A DNA stretch of 5,682 nt, taken from the NCBI GenBank assembly GCA_003563455.1, contig PWRV01000222.1, positions 1 to 5,682 of the forward strand, in the 5' to 3' direction. The position numbers were made by a program, and so were the translations under genes. Each line of letters opens with the position of its first letter. Position 1 is the first letter of the stretch. This stretch comes from Thioalkalivibrio sp. (GTDB taxonomy: Bacteria > Pseudomonadota > Gammaproteobacteria > Ectothiorhodospirales > Ectothiorhodospiraceae). Positions 1 through 5,680 of the stretch are shown here, piece after piece. The notes under the pieces were generated by a model, which was not told the DNA's origin, did no database searches, and saw only the letters and a program-made list of their open reading frames with translations.

Positions 1-597
1 GCCGTTCGGGGGATTCCCGTAGGGGTGGTCGCCGTACATCAGCTGGTAGAAGCGGCGGCTGGCCACCGAGCCCGGCTCCTGGCGCTCGCGCTGCAGGCCC
101 CGGAGCATCTGCCGGCGCTCGCGGGCAAGGCCCTCCTCGGGAAAGGCCGGGGCCGCGAGCAGTTCGGAGAAGACGTCGAGCGCCTCGGCCATCCAGTCCG
201 GCTCGGTCAGGGTACGCAGGGTGACGATGCCCATGTCGCGCGCGGAGCTGGTGCTGAATCGCGCACCGGCCGCCTCGAAGCGCTCGGCCAGGGTATCCGC
301 GTCCATGGCCTCGGTGCCGAGGCTCAGTCCGTTGCTGGTCAGTCGGGCAAGACCGCTGCGCTCGCCGTCGCGCGCGGCACCGGCATCGAAGGTCAGTCGG
401 ATATCCACCATCGGCAGCGCGGGCGCCGGCGCATAGAGCACGCGCATGCCCGACTCGGTCTCCCAGCGCTCGATCTCCACCGCCTGCACCGGCGGCGCGA
501 GCACCACGGCCGCAAGGAGGCCCAGGGTCGCGACCCAAAGGCCCGGTCGCGGTCGCGCCCGAACAACGGTCGCGGCAAGAGCCCGGATCGTCTTCAT
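1..597 (-). CDS. M16-family peptidase-like protein, HxxEH-less subunit (partial, runs off the left edge)
   Basis: Only the first 199 codons are present; the frame is still open at position 1. The protein starts MKTIRALAATVV and has a long export signal: a basic n-region, a hydrophobic stretch at about residues 20-36, and a likely cleavage after V-Q-A at residue 39. The mature start (VEIERWETESGMRVLYAPAP) and the following DIRLTFDAGAARDGERSGLA are typical of an M16 N-terminal domain. Where active members have GLAHxxEH, this one reads GLARLTSN, so both zinc histidines and the catalytic glutamate are replaced. It is probably the non-catalytic partner of the active M16 protein encoded just upstream, like the two-subunit M16B/processing-peptidase arrangement (inference). 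Its ATG overlaps the upstream stop codon (ATGA), indicating translational coupling, and a strong Shine-Dalgarno sequence supports this start. In Pseudomonas the equivalent gene pair is followed by rsmD; that region lies outside this window. Confidence 0.9.
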   Translation of the reverse strand, partial: MKTIRALAATVVRARPRPGLWVATLGLLAAVVLAPPVQAVEIERWETESGMRVLYAPAPALPMVDIRLTFDAGAARDGERSGLARLTSNGLSLGTEAMDADTLAERFEAAGARFSTSSARDMGIVTLRTLTEPDWMAEALDVFSELLAAPAFPEEGLARERRQMLRGLQRERQEPGSVASRRFYQLMYGDHPYGNPPNG

Positions 598-1937
598 GCG
601 TCACCTCCGATGGGCAGCGGATCCAGCCGGCCAACGGTCAGCCGGTCGGGCACCAGATATTCGCGCGCGACGCGCTGGACGTCCTCGGCAGTGACCGCCC
701 GGATCCGCTCGACGTATTCGTCGGACACCTGCCAGCCGAGACCCACCGTCTGCAGCATGCCCAGCTCGAAGGCCTGGGCGCGGATCGAGTCGCGCTGGAA
801 GATCTCGGAGGCGATCACGCGCGCCTGCACGCGCTCCAGTTCGGAGGCCTCCACCGGCTCGTTCTGCAGCCGCTCGATCTGGTCGAGCAGCGCGCGTTCC
901 AGCGTCTCGATTTCGACCTCGCTGGCGGGTACAGCGGACACCGTGAACAGCGATTCCAGGCGGCTGAAGGCGCTGTAGCGGGCGGAGGTGCTGCTGGCGA
1001 GTTCCTGGCCCCGCACCAGGTCGCGCTCGAAGCGGGAGGCATTGCCAGAGTTCAGGATCCCCGCCGCGACAATCAGCGCATACGCGTCCGAGGGGTCCTC
1101 CAGCGTCATCAGCACCGGGGTCTTCCAGCCCATCATCAGGTAGGGGAGCTCGGCCGGGAGCCGCATCGTGATCCGGCGCTCGCCCAGGTGCGGGGTCTCG
1201 ATGCGCGGCTTGCGGGCCGGCAGCTCGCGGGCGGGGATCGGGCCGAAGTGGCGTTCGGCAGCATCGATCACCGCATCCGGGTCCACGTCACCGACCACCA
1301 CGAGCACCGCGTTGTTCGGCGCGTACCAGGCCTCGTACCACCGTTGCAGATCCTCCACAGTGTAGGCCTCGATATCCGTCATCCAGCCGATGATGGGATC
1401 GCCGTAGGGATGGTTGAGAAAGGCGGTCGCGTAGAACTGCTCCCGCAGCAGGGCATTCGGACGATCCTCGGTACGCAGACGCCGTTCCTCGATCACCACG
1501 CGCCGCTCGGGCTGAAACTCCTCTTCGGTGAGCTGCAGCGCGTGCATGCGCTCGGCTTCCATCGCCATCATCGTCTCCCAGTGCTCGCTGCCGATCACCT
1601 GGAAATATCCGGTGTAGTCGGCACCCGTGAAAGCGTTCTCCTGTCCGCCCAGCATGGAGACGATGCGCGAGAACTCCCCGGCCGGGTACTTCTCGCTGCC
1701 CTTGAACATCATGTGTTCGAGCATGTGCGAAATGCCGGTAATGCCGCCGTGTTCATCGACCGAACCGACCCGGTACCAGACCTGATTGGTGACCACCGGG
1801 GCCCGGCTGTCCACCTGCACCAGCACCGTCAGCCCGTTGTCGAGGCGGTGTTCGACGACCCCGTTCGAGGCGTGACCCGCGAGGGGGGCGAGCACCAGCC
1901 AGAGCACCAGCAGGCTGGGAAAAAGGCGTCTCATCAT
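594..1937 (-). CDS. Exported M16-family zinc metallopeptidase, catalytic subunit
   Basis: A 447-residue protein, the usual size of the short (M16B-type) peptidases. The first 23 residues form a signal peptide (MMRRLFPSLLVLWLVL, then A-G-H-A with cleavage before S24), so the enzyme should act in the periplasm or envelope. The inverted zinc site HMLEH is at residues 71-75 (H71 and H75 bind zinc, E74 is the catalytic base). The third ligand is E150 or E151 in VVIEERRLR. The family's NAFTGADYTGYF segment is at 101-112, and the C-terminal M16 half follows from about residue 190 (YEAWYAPNNAVLVVVGDVD at 201-219). I chose the ATG at 1937 because GAGG stands seven bases upstream and the signal peptide starts there; the frame is open up to 2075, but that part is arginine-rich and overlaps ftsY. 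It heads a two-gene unit with the inactive M16 homologue and is divergent from ftsY. The substrate is unknown. Confidence 0.93.
   Translation of the reverse strand: MMRRLFPSLLVLWLVLAPLAGHASNGVVEHRLDNGLTVLVQVDSRAPVVTNQVWYRVGSVDEHGGITGISHMLEHMMFKGSEKYPAGEFSRIVSMLGGQENAFTGADYTGYFQVIGSEHWETMMAMEAERMHALQLTEEEFQPERRVVIEERRLRTEDRPNALLREQFYATAFLNHPYGDPIIGWMTDIEAYTVEDLQRWYEAWYAPNNAVLVVVGDVDPDAVIDAAERHFGPIPARELPARKPRIETPHLGERRITMRLPAELPYLMMGWKTPVLMTLEDPSDAYALIVAAGILNSGNASRFERDLVRGQELASSTSARYSAFSRLESLFTVSAVPASEVEIETLERALLDQIERLQNEPVEASELERVQARVIASEIFQRDSIRAQAFELGMLQTVGLGWQVSDEYVERIRAVTAEDVQRVAREYLVPDRLTVGRLDPLPIGGDA
601..608 (-). promoter_or_regulatory. Strong Shine-Dalgarno for the second M16 gene
   Basis: Read on the minus strand this is GGAGGTGA, with six bases between GGAGG and the ATG at 597. 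It lies inside the last codons of the upstream M16 gene. It fixes the start of the downstream gene and shows that this gene can recruit ribosomes itself as well as through the ATGA overlap. Confidence 0.75.
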
Positions 1938-1955
1938 CTTCGGACCTCGTGATAG

Positions 1956-1990
1956 CATGGCGACCTTCTGTCTTGACCATGGTCGCCATG
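1956..1990. repeat. Perfect 10-bp inverted repeat in the M16/ftsY divergent region
   Basis: CATGGCGACC (1956-1965) and GGTCGCCATG (1981-1990) are exact reverse complements separated by 15 bases. In plus-strand RNA the stem can grow by a G-U and an A-U pair (1955-1991, 1954-1992). The right arm contains the preferred ftsY start codon (1988-1990), so a hairpin in the ftsY mRNA would bury the start. As DNA it could be an operator between the divergent genes. Its function is inferred from position and symmetry only; no clear sigma-70 boxes could be assigned here. Confidence 0.55.
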
Positions 1991-2962
1991 TTCGGTTTCG
2001 GAAAAAAAGAACCCTCCGCCGCAGATCCCGGGGAACGCGCCGGTCTCTTCGCCCGCCTGAAGCAGGGACTCGCAAAGACCGGCCGGGTCCTCAGCACCGA
2101 CATCGGCGCGCTGTTCCGGCGCAAGATCGACGACACGCTGTTCGAGGAGCTCGAGGAGCGCCTGCTGCTCGCCGACGTGGGCGTGGACGCGACGCAGCAG
2201 ATCATGGACCAGATCACGCGCGCAGTGAAGCGGGGCGAGCTCGGCGACGCGGAGGCCCTGATGCGGGCGCTCGAACAGGCCATGACCGATATCCTCGAGC
2301 CCGTGGAGGAGCCGCTGCGGATCCCGCCCGGCCGCGGCAAGCCCTTCTCGATCCTGGTGGTCGGCGTCAACGGGGCCGGAAAGACCACCACCATCGGCAA
2401 GCTGGCTCACCACCTGCGCGCGGAAGACTACTCGGTCCTGCTCGCCGCTGGCGACACCTTCCGTGCCGCGGCGGTGGAGCAGTTGCAGACCTGGGGCGAG
2501 CGCAACGGCGTGCCGGTGGTGGCGCAGCGCACCGGGGCTGATTCGGCCTCGGTGGTCTTTGATGGTCTGCAGGCCGCACAATCGCGGCGCACGGACGTGA
2601 TGATCGCCGACACCGCGGGCCGCCTGCACACCCAGCACAACCTGATGGACGAGATCCGCAAGGTCAAGCGGGTGATGGGCCGGCTCGACCCGGACGCACC
2701 CGACGAGGTGCTGCTGGTGATCGACGGTGGCACCGGCCAGAACGCACTGGCTCAGGCCCGGCAGTTCCACGAGGCGCTCGGCGTTACCGGACTCGTGGTC
2801 ACCAAGCTCGACGGAACCGCCAAGGGCGGTGTGCTGTTTGCGCTCGCCCGGCAGATGGGCATCCCGGTACGCTTCATCGGCGTGGGCGAGCGCGCCGAGG
2901 ACCTGCAGCCCTTCGAGGCCCGCGCCTTCGTCCGCGCGCTGCTGAACCGCGCGGACGGTTGA
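1988..2962 (+). CDS. ftsY: Signal recognition particle receptor GTPase FtsY
   Basis: FtsY is the membrane-associated receptor that pairs with Ffh of the signal recognition particle and delivers ribosomes making inner-membrane proteins to the translocon. From this start the protein has 324 residues. It begins MFGFGKKE, then an amphipathic targeting helix (GLFARLKQGLAKTGR, about 19-33), the N domain helices (to about 110) and the GTPase (G) domain. Visible motifs are the P-loop GVNGAGKTT at 126-134, DTFRAAA at 156-162, DTAGR at 208-212, the guanine-specificity motif TKLD at 272-275 and GVGE at 298-301. The acidic A domain of the E. coli protein (497 residues) is absent. The reading frame is open from a GTG at 1949, with a further ATG at 1979. 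I prefer 1988 because MFGF is the conserved family start, but no start has a convincing Shine-Dalgarno. ftsE follows after 22 bases, so the two are probably co-transcribed. Confidence 0.96.
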   Translation: MFGFGKKEPSAADPGERAGLFARLKQGLAKTGRVLSTDIGALFRRKIDDTLFEELEERLLLADVGVDATQQIMDQITRAVKRGELGDAEALMRALEQAMTDILEPVEEPLRIPPGRGKPFSILVVGVNGAGKTTTIGKLAHHLRAEDYSVLLAAGDTFRAAAVEQLQTWGERNGVPVVAQRTGADSASVVFDGLQAAQSRRTDVMIADTAGRLHTQHNLMDEIRKVKRVMGRLDPDAPDEVLLVIDGGTGQNALAQARQFHEALGVTGLVVTKLDGTAKGGVLFALARQMGIPVRFIGVGERAEDLQPFEARAFVRALLNRADG

Positions 2963-2984
2963 ACGCGGACGGATCGGGGAGGCC

Positions 2985-3668
2985 ATGATACGCCTGCACC
3001 GTGTGACCAAGCGTTTCGGCTGCGGGACCGAAGCCCTGCGCAATGTCAGCCTGCGCGTGGACGCCGGCGCCCTCGCCTTCCTGACCGGCCCGTCCGGTGC
3101 CGGCAAGAGCACACTGCTGCGACTGATCGCGCGGCTGGAGCGCCCGACGCGTGGCCGCATCATGGTCGATGGCCGTGACCTTGGCCCCCTGGCCCGGCGT
3201 CAGGAGCCCGAGTTCCGACGCAACATCGGCCTGGTGTTCCAGGATCACCGGCTGCTGTTCGACCGCCCCGTGCACGCCAACGTCGCGCTGCCGCTGGAAA
3301 TCCTCGGATTCCGGCGCACGGAGGCGCGCAAACGGGTGCGGGCGGCGCTGGACAAGGTCGGTCTGCTGCAGAAGGAGAATGCCCAGCCGCTGACCCTGTC
3401 CGCCGGCGAGCAGCAGCGGGTCGGCATCGCCCGCGCGATCGTGCACCGGCCGGCACTGCTGCTGGCGGACGAGCCCACCGGCAATCTGGACCCGGAGCTC
3501 TCGCGCGAGATCCTCCAGCTGTTTCTGGACTTCAACCGTGTCGGCATGACCGCACTGATTGCCAGCCACAACCTGGGGCTGATCTCGACCCTCGGGAGAC
3601 CGGTGCTGCACCTGGAGAACGGTCGCCTCGAGGCGCGCCACGTGACCGAGCCGCGGAGCACCGGATGA
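2985..3668 (+). CDS. ftsE: Cell division ABC-transporter ATPase FtsE
   Basis: FtsE is the cytoplasmic ATPase of the FtsEX complex, which joins the divisome and controls activation of peptidoglycan hydrolases through FtsX. The protein has 227 residues, close to the usual 220-230. Seen in order: Walker A GPSGAGKST (35-43), Q-loop glutamine Q86 in LVFQDHRLL, ABC signature LSAGEQQR (138-145; many relatives have LSGGE), Walker B ALLLADEPT (157-165) and switch histidine H195 in ASHN. The start MIRLHRVTKRFG matches the family. It is served by GGGGAGG (2976-2982), only two bases from the ATG, which is tighter than the usual spacing. The stop overlaps the ftsX start as ATGA, the usual coupling for this obligate pair. 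The context between ftsY and ftsX leaves no serious alternative identity. Confidence 0.97.
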   Translation: MIRLHRVTKRFGCGTEALRNVSLRVDAGALAFLTGPSGAGKSTLLRLIARLERPTRGRIMVDGRDLGPLARRQEPEFRRNIGLVFQDHRLLFDRPVHANVALPLEILGFRRTEARKRVRAALDKVGLLQKENAQPLTLSAGEQQRVGIARAIVHRPALLLADEPTGNLDPELSREILQLFLDFNRVGMTALIASHNLGLISTLGRPVLHLENGRLEARHVTEPRSTG

Positions 3669-4588
3669 AGGACGGCAGCGATCGCGCCGGCTACCTCGAG
3701 GCCTGGCTGTACAACCATTCCGAGGCGGCTCGGCGGAGCCTCTGGCGGCGTGTCCACGCTCCGGGCCAGACACTGATCCTGGTCGCGGTGCTCGGCTTCG
3801 TCCTCGCACTGCCCGCCTACCTCTGGCTGCTGCTGGAGAACGCCCGGGCATTGTCCGCGGGCGTCGACCACCAGCCGCGGATCGCGCTGTACCTGGACCT
3901 TGAGGGCGGCGAGGCGCTGACCGGGACGGCGGCACGGATCGACGCGCTGCCCGGCGTCGCGGAGGTCACCGCGATCGAGGCGGACGCGGCGCTGGCCGCC
4001 TATCGCGAGAGCCTGCCGGACCCCGCGCTGCTCGACTGGCTGGAGGACAATCCGCTCCCCGCGATCATCGAGGTGCTGCCGCTGGAGCGCACTCCGGAGG
4101 CCGTGGCGGCAATGGAGCAGCAGCTCGCGACCCTGCTGCCGGAAGCGACGGTGATCAGCGACCACGAATGGGTGCGTCAGCTCGACGCCCTGCACGCGGC
4201 CGGTTTGCGCGTGCTGCTGGTGGTCTCTGCGCTGCTCGCGCTCGGCATCACGCTGATCCTCGCAGTTGCATCCGCGGCGGAGCTGCGGGAACGGCACGAG
4301 GAGATCGCGATCTCGCGCATCACCGGTGCCACCGACCGCTTCCTGCGCCGGCCATCGCTGTACGGGGGATTGCTGCTGGGAGTGGGCGGCGGCCTTGTCA
4401 GCCTGATTCTGCTGGGGATCGTCGTGATGATGACCCGAAGCCCGGTCGAGGAAGCCGCGGTGGTCTTCGGGATCCCGTTCGCCTTCGCGGGTCCGCAGGC
4501 CCGCGTGGGTTTGATGCTCGTCGGCACCGGGCTGGTGCTGGGCTGGATCGGAGCCCGGCTGGGCAGCGCCGCCGCCCTGCGCGATTGA
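3665..4588 (+). CDS. ftsX: Cell division membrane protein FtsX
   Basis: FtsX is the inner-membrane half of the FtsEX complex; its periplasmic loop binds a hydrolase activator (EnvC in E. coli), and FtsE ATP hydrolysis drives the conformational change. The protein has 307 residues. It has a cytoplasmic N-terminus (about 1-35), a first membrane helix at about 36-58, a large periplasmic loop at about 59-180 with the family motif DNPLPA (128-133), and three more membrane helices at about 181-203, 231-256 and 281-300. The cytoplasmic stretch RERHEEIAISRITGATDRFLRRP (208-230) between helices 2 and 3 is the well-conserved FtsX segment that contacts FtsE. The N-terminal tail is short compared with E. 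coli. Translation is coupled to ftsE by the ATGA overlap. No T-rich terminator is visible after the stop, so some read-through into rpoH is possible. Confidence 0.96.
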   Translation: MKDGSDRAGYLEAWLYNHSEAARRSLWRRVHAPGQTLILVAVLGFVLALPAYLWLLLENARALSAGVDHQPRIALYLDLEGGEALTGTAARIDALPGVAEVTAIEADAALAAYRESLPDPALLDWLEDNPLPAIIEVLPLERTPEAVAAMEQQLATLLPEATVISDHEWVRQLDALHAAGLRVLLVVSALLALGITLILAVASAAELRERHEEIAISRITGATDRFLRRPSLYGGLLLGVGGGLVSLILLGIVVMMTRSPVEEAAVVFGIPFAFAGPQARVGLMLVGTGLVLGWIGARLGSAAALRD

Positions 4589-4639
4589 GCGCCCGGGACC
4601 CGCGCGACGGCGGATTCAAACGGGGAACACGCGGGGCAT

Positions 4640-4666
4640 TTAGCACTCTAAGTGGCAGACTGCTAA
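4640..4666. promoter_or_regulatory. CIRCE element (HrcA operator) upstream of rpoH
   Basis: The sequence is TTAGCACTC, nine bases, then GACTGCTAA. The CIRCE consensus is TTAGCACTC-N9-GAGTGCTAA, so the left arm matches 9 of 9, the right arm 8 of 9, and the spacer is exactly nine. CIRCE is the binding site of the HrcA heat-shock repressor, usually found before groESL or hrcA-grpE-dnaKJ. Here it lies 29 bases before the rpoH start codon and covers the putative promoter, which predicts repression of rpoH by HrcA. Its AT-rich composition stands out from the surrounding DNA. Confidence 0.88.
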
Positions 4667-4669
4667 TAT
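4640..4669 (+). promoter_or_regulatory. Putative sigma-70-type promoter of rpoH
   Basis: TTAGCA (4640-4645, four of six with TTGACA) and TAATAT (4664-4669, four of six with TATAAT) are spaced by 18 bases. TG one base before the -10 box (4661-4662) makes it an extended -10. Transcription would begin near 4676, leaving a leader of about 20 bases. The boxes coincide with the outer parts of both CIRCE arms, so bound HrcA would block RNA polymerase. The box assignment is by eye. Confidence 0.5.
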
Positions 4670-4695
4670 CACCGAGCTTTTCAAGGGGGACACAC

Positions 4696-5559
4696 ATGAA
4701 CCAGGCACTGATGCCAGGACGCATGGATTTGCCCGTCCCGGTCGGCAATCTGGACCACTACATGGCGGCGGTCAGCCGCATCGAGGTCCTCGGAGCCGAA
4801 GAGGAACGGCAACTGGCCCGCTCGCTGCACGGCTCGCACGATCTCGACGCAGCGCGCCGCCTCATTCTGCACAACCTGCGCTTCGTCGTGCACATCGCAC
4901 GCGGATACTCGGGTTACGGCCTGCCGCTGGGCGACCTGATCCAGGAAGGCAACGTCGGCCTGATGAAGGCCGTGCGCCGCTTCGATCCCGAACAGGGCGT
5001 GCGTCTCGTCTCGTTCGCGGTGCACTGGATCCGCGCCGAGATCCACGAGTTCATCCTGCGCAACTGGCGCATCGTGAAGGTCGCGACGACCAAGGCGCAG
5101 CGCAAGCTCTTCTTCAACCTGCGTCAGGCCAAGCAGCGCCTCGGCTGGCTGAACGCGGACGAGGTCTCGGCGGTGGCCCGCGATCTCGGCGTGCCCGAGA
5201 GCGACGTGCTGGAAATGGAGAGCCGCCTCGCCAGCCGCGATACCAGCTTCGACCCGGATCCGGCCGACGACGAGGAGCGCAACCACCTGGTGCCGGCAGA
5301 GCAGCTCTCCGGCACGGTGGACAACGACCCGGCCCGGATCGTCGAGGATGCGGACTGGGACCGCCACTACCAGACGCAGCTGCAGCGTTCGCTGAGCACG
5401 CTCGACGCACGCACGCGGGACATCGTGGTCCGGCGCTACCTGATCGAGCCCAAGGCGACGCTGCACGAACTGGCCGCGGAATACGGCGTCTCCGCCGAAC
5501 GCATTCGCCAGATCGAGAACCGCGCCTTCAAGGGCCTGCGCGAGGCCCTGGCCACCTGA
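4696..5559 (+). CDS. rpoH: Heat-shock sigma factor RpoH (sigma-32)
   Basis: RpoH directs RNA polymerase to heat-shock promoters (chaperones, proteases). The protein has 287 residues against 284 in E. coli. Core-binding region 2.2 reads DLIQEGNVGLMKAVRRFDPE (80-99). The region 2.3-2.4 segment VRLVSFAVHWIRAEIHEFI is at 102-120. The RpoH-specific box QRKLFFNLR (135-143) separates it from RpoD and RpoS. The region 4.2 helix-turn-helix, with GVSAERIRQIENRA at 264-277, would read the -35 element. Residues L50, A53, R54 and I57 align with the E. coli control-region positions L47, A50, K51 and I54, so turnover control through chaperones and FtsH may be kept (inference). The ATG at 4696 has AAGGGGGA (4683-4690) five bases upstream and gives the family N-terminus; the open frame running back into ftsX is a shadow. 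A CIRCE-covered promoter precedes it, so it probably has its own heat-responsive transcript. Confidence 0.97.
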   Translation: MNQALMPGRMDLPVPVGNLDHYMAAVSRIEVLGAEEERQLARSLHGSHDLDAARRLILHNLRFVVHIARGYSGYGLPLGDLIQEGNVGLMKAVRRFDPEQGVRLVSFAVHWIRAEIHEFILRNWRIVKVATTKAQRKLFFNLRQAKQRLGWLNADEVSAVARDLGVPESDVLEMESRLASRDTSFDPDPADDEERNHLVPAEQLSGTVDNDPARIVEDADWDRHYQTQLQRSLSTLDARTRDIVVRRYLIEPKATLHELAAEYGVSAERIRQIENRAFKGLREALAT

Positions 5560-5562
5560 CGG

Positions 5563-5593
5563 TCATGGCCGTCGGCCTCCCCCGACGCTGAAA
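5563..5593. repeat. 31-bp imperfect direct repeat, copy 1 (just after the rpoH stop)
   Basis: This copy matches 5650-5680 at 25 of 31 positions with no gaps. Shared parts are the head TCATGGC and the tail CCCCGACG(C/A)TGAAA. Between them is a small hairpin, here GGCC-GTC-GGCC (5567-5577). Compared with copy 2, one stem pair switches from C-G to G-C on both sides, so pairing is kept. There is no T-run after it, so it is not an obvious terminator. It may belong to a REP-like intergenic family. Confidence 0.5.
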
Positions 5594-5596
5594 ATC

Positions 5597-5620
5597 CCCT
5601 CCTCCGCTTGCGGGGGAGGG
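5597..5620. other. GC-rich stem-loop between the two repeat copies
   Basis: CCCTCCTCCG (5597-5606) pairs with CGGGGGAGGG (5611-5620) around a CTTG loop. This is ten pairs in plus-strand RNA including one G-U; on the minus strand that pair becomes an A-C mismatch. After the plus-strand stem comes AAGAAG, so it is not a classic terminator for rpoH. Read on the minus strand it is followed by GATTTTC, so it could weakly terminate a gene entering from the right. The CCGCTTGCGG core resembles common intergenic hairpins of GC-rich proteobacteria. Confidence 0.45.
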
Positions 5621-5649
5621 AAGAAGATGCGCGACGATCACGTTAACTT

Positions 5650-5680
5650 TCATGGCGCTCCGCCATCCCCGACGATGAAA
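5650..5680. repeat. 31-bp imperfect direct repeat, copy 2
   Basis: This copy starts 87 bases after copy 1. Its hairpin is TGGCG-CTC-CGCCA (5653-5665), five perfect pairs, followed by the shared tail CCCCGACGATGAAA (5667-5680). The window ends two bases later, so further copies cannot be seen. The differences from copy 1 are concentrated in the hairpin, including one compensatory pair. Confidence 0.5.

Noticed and set aside
25..978. A 317-codon plus-strand open frame antisense to the M16 genes
   Set aside because: Its composition is that of a GC-rich shadow (arginine/serine-rich, no recognisable domain), and it lies opposite two clear M16 proteins.
1188..1952. A 254-codon plus-strand open frame, histidine-rich
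   Set aside because: It is the complement of the M16 catalytic gene; there is no family signal, and the real coding strand is certain from HMLEH and the signal peptide.
1973..2001. TTGACC (1973-1978) as a -35 box for ftsY
   Set aside because: The matching -10 position falls inside the ftsY coding region and reads about TTTCGG, so no usable promoter results.
1938..2075. Longer N-terminus for the M16 catalytic protein
   Set aside because: It would put 46 mostly basic residues before a clear signal peptide and overlap ftsY; GAGG seven bases before 1937 supports the shorter form.
1934..4297. Long minus-strand open frames (409, 353 and 350 codons) opposite ftsY, ftsE and ftsX
   Set aside because: All are antisense to proteins with complete motif sets and show no domains; high GC removes stop codons from these frames.
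4168..4695. Upstream extension of the rpoH frame into ftsX
   Set aside because: The extension is a low-complexity Arg/Ala/Gly shadow. The ATG at 4696 has a good Shine-Dalgarno, follows the promoter and CIRCE, and gives the normal RpoH length.
5563..5680. Start of a CRISPR array
   Set aside because: There are only two copies, at 25/31 identity and 56 bases apart, with an internal hairpin in the gap; CRISPR repeats are near-identical with shorter, uniform spacers.
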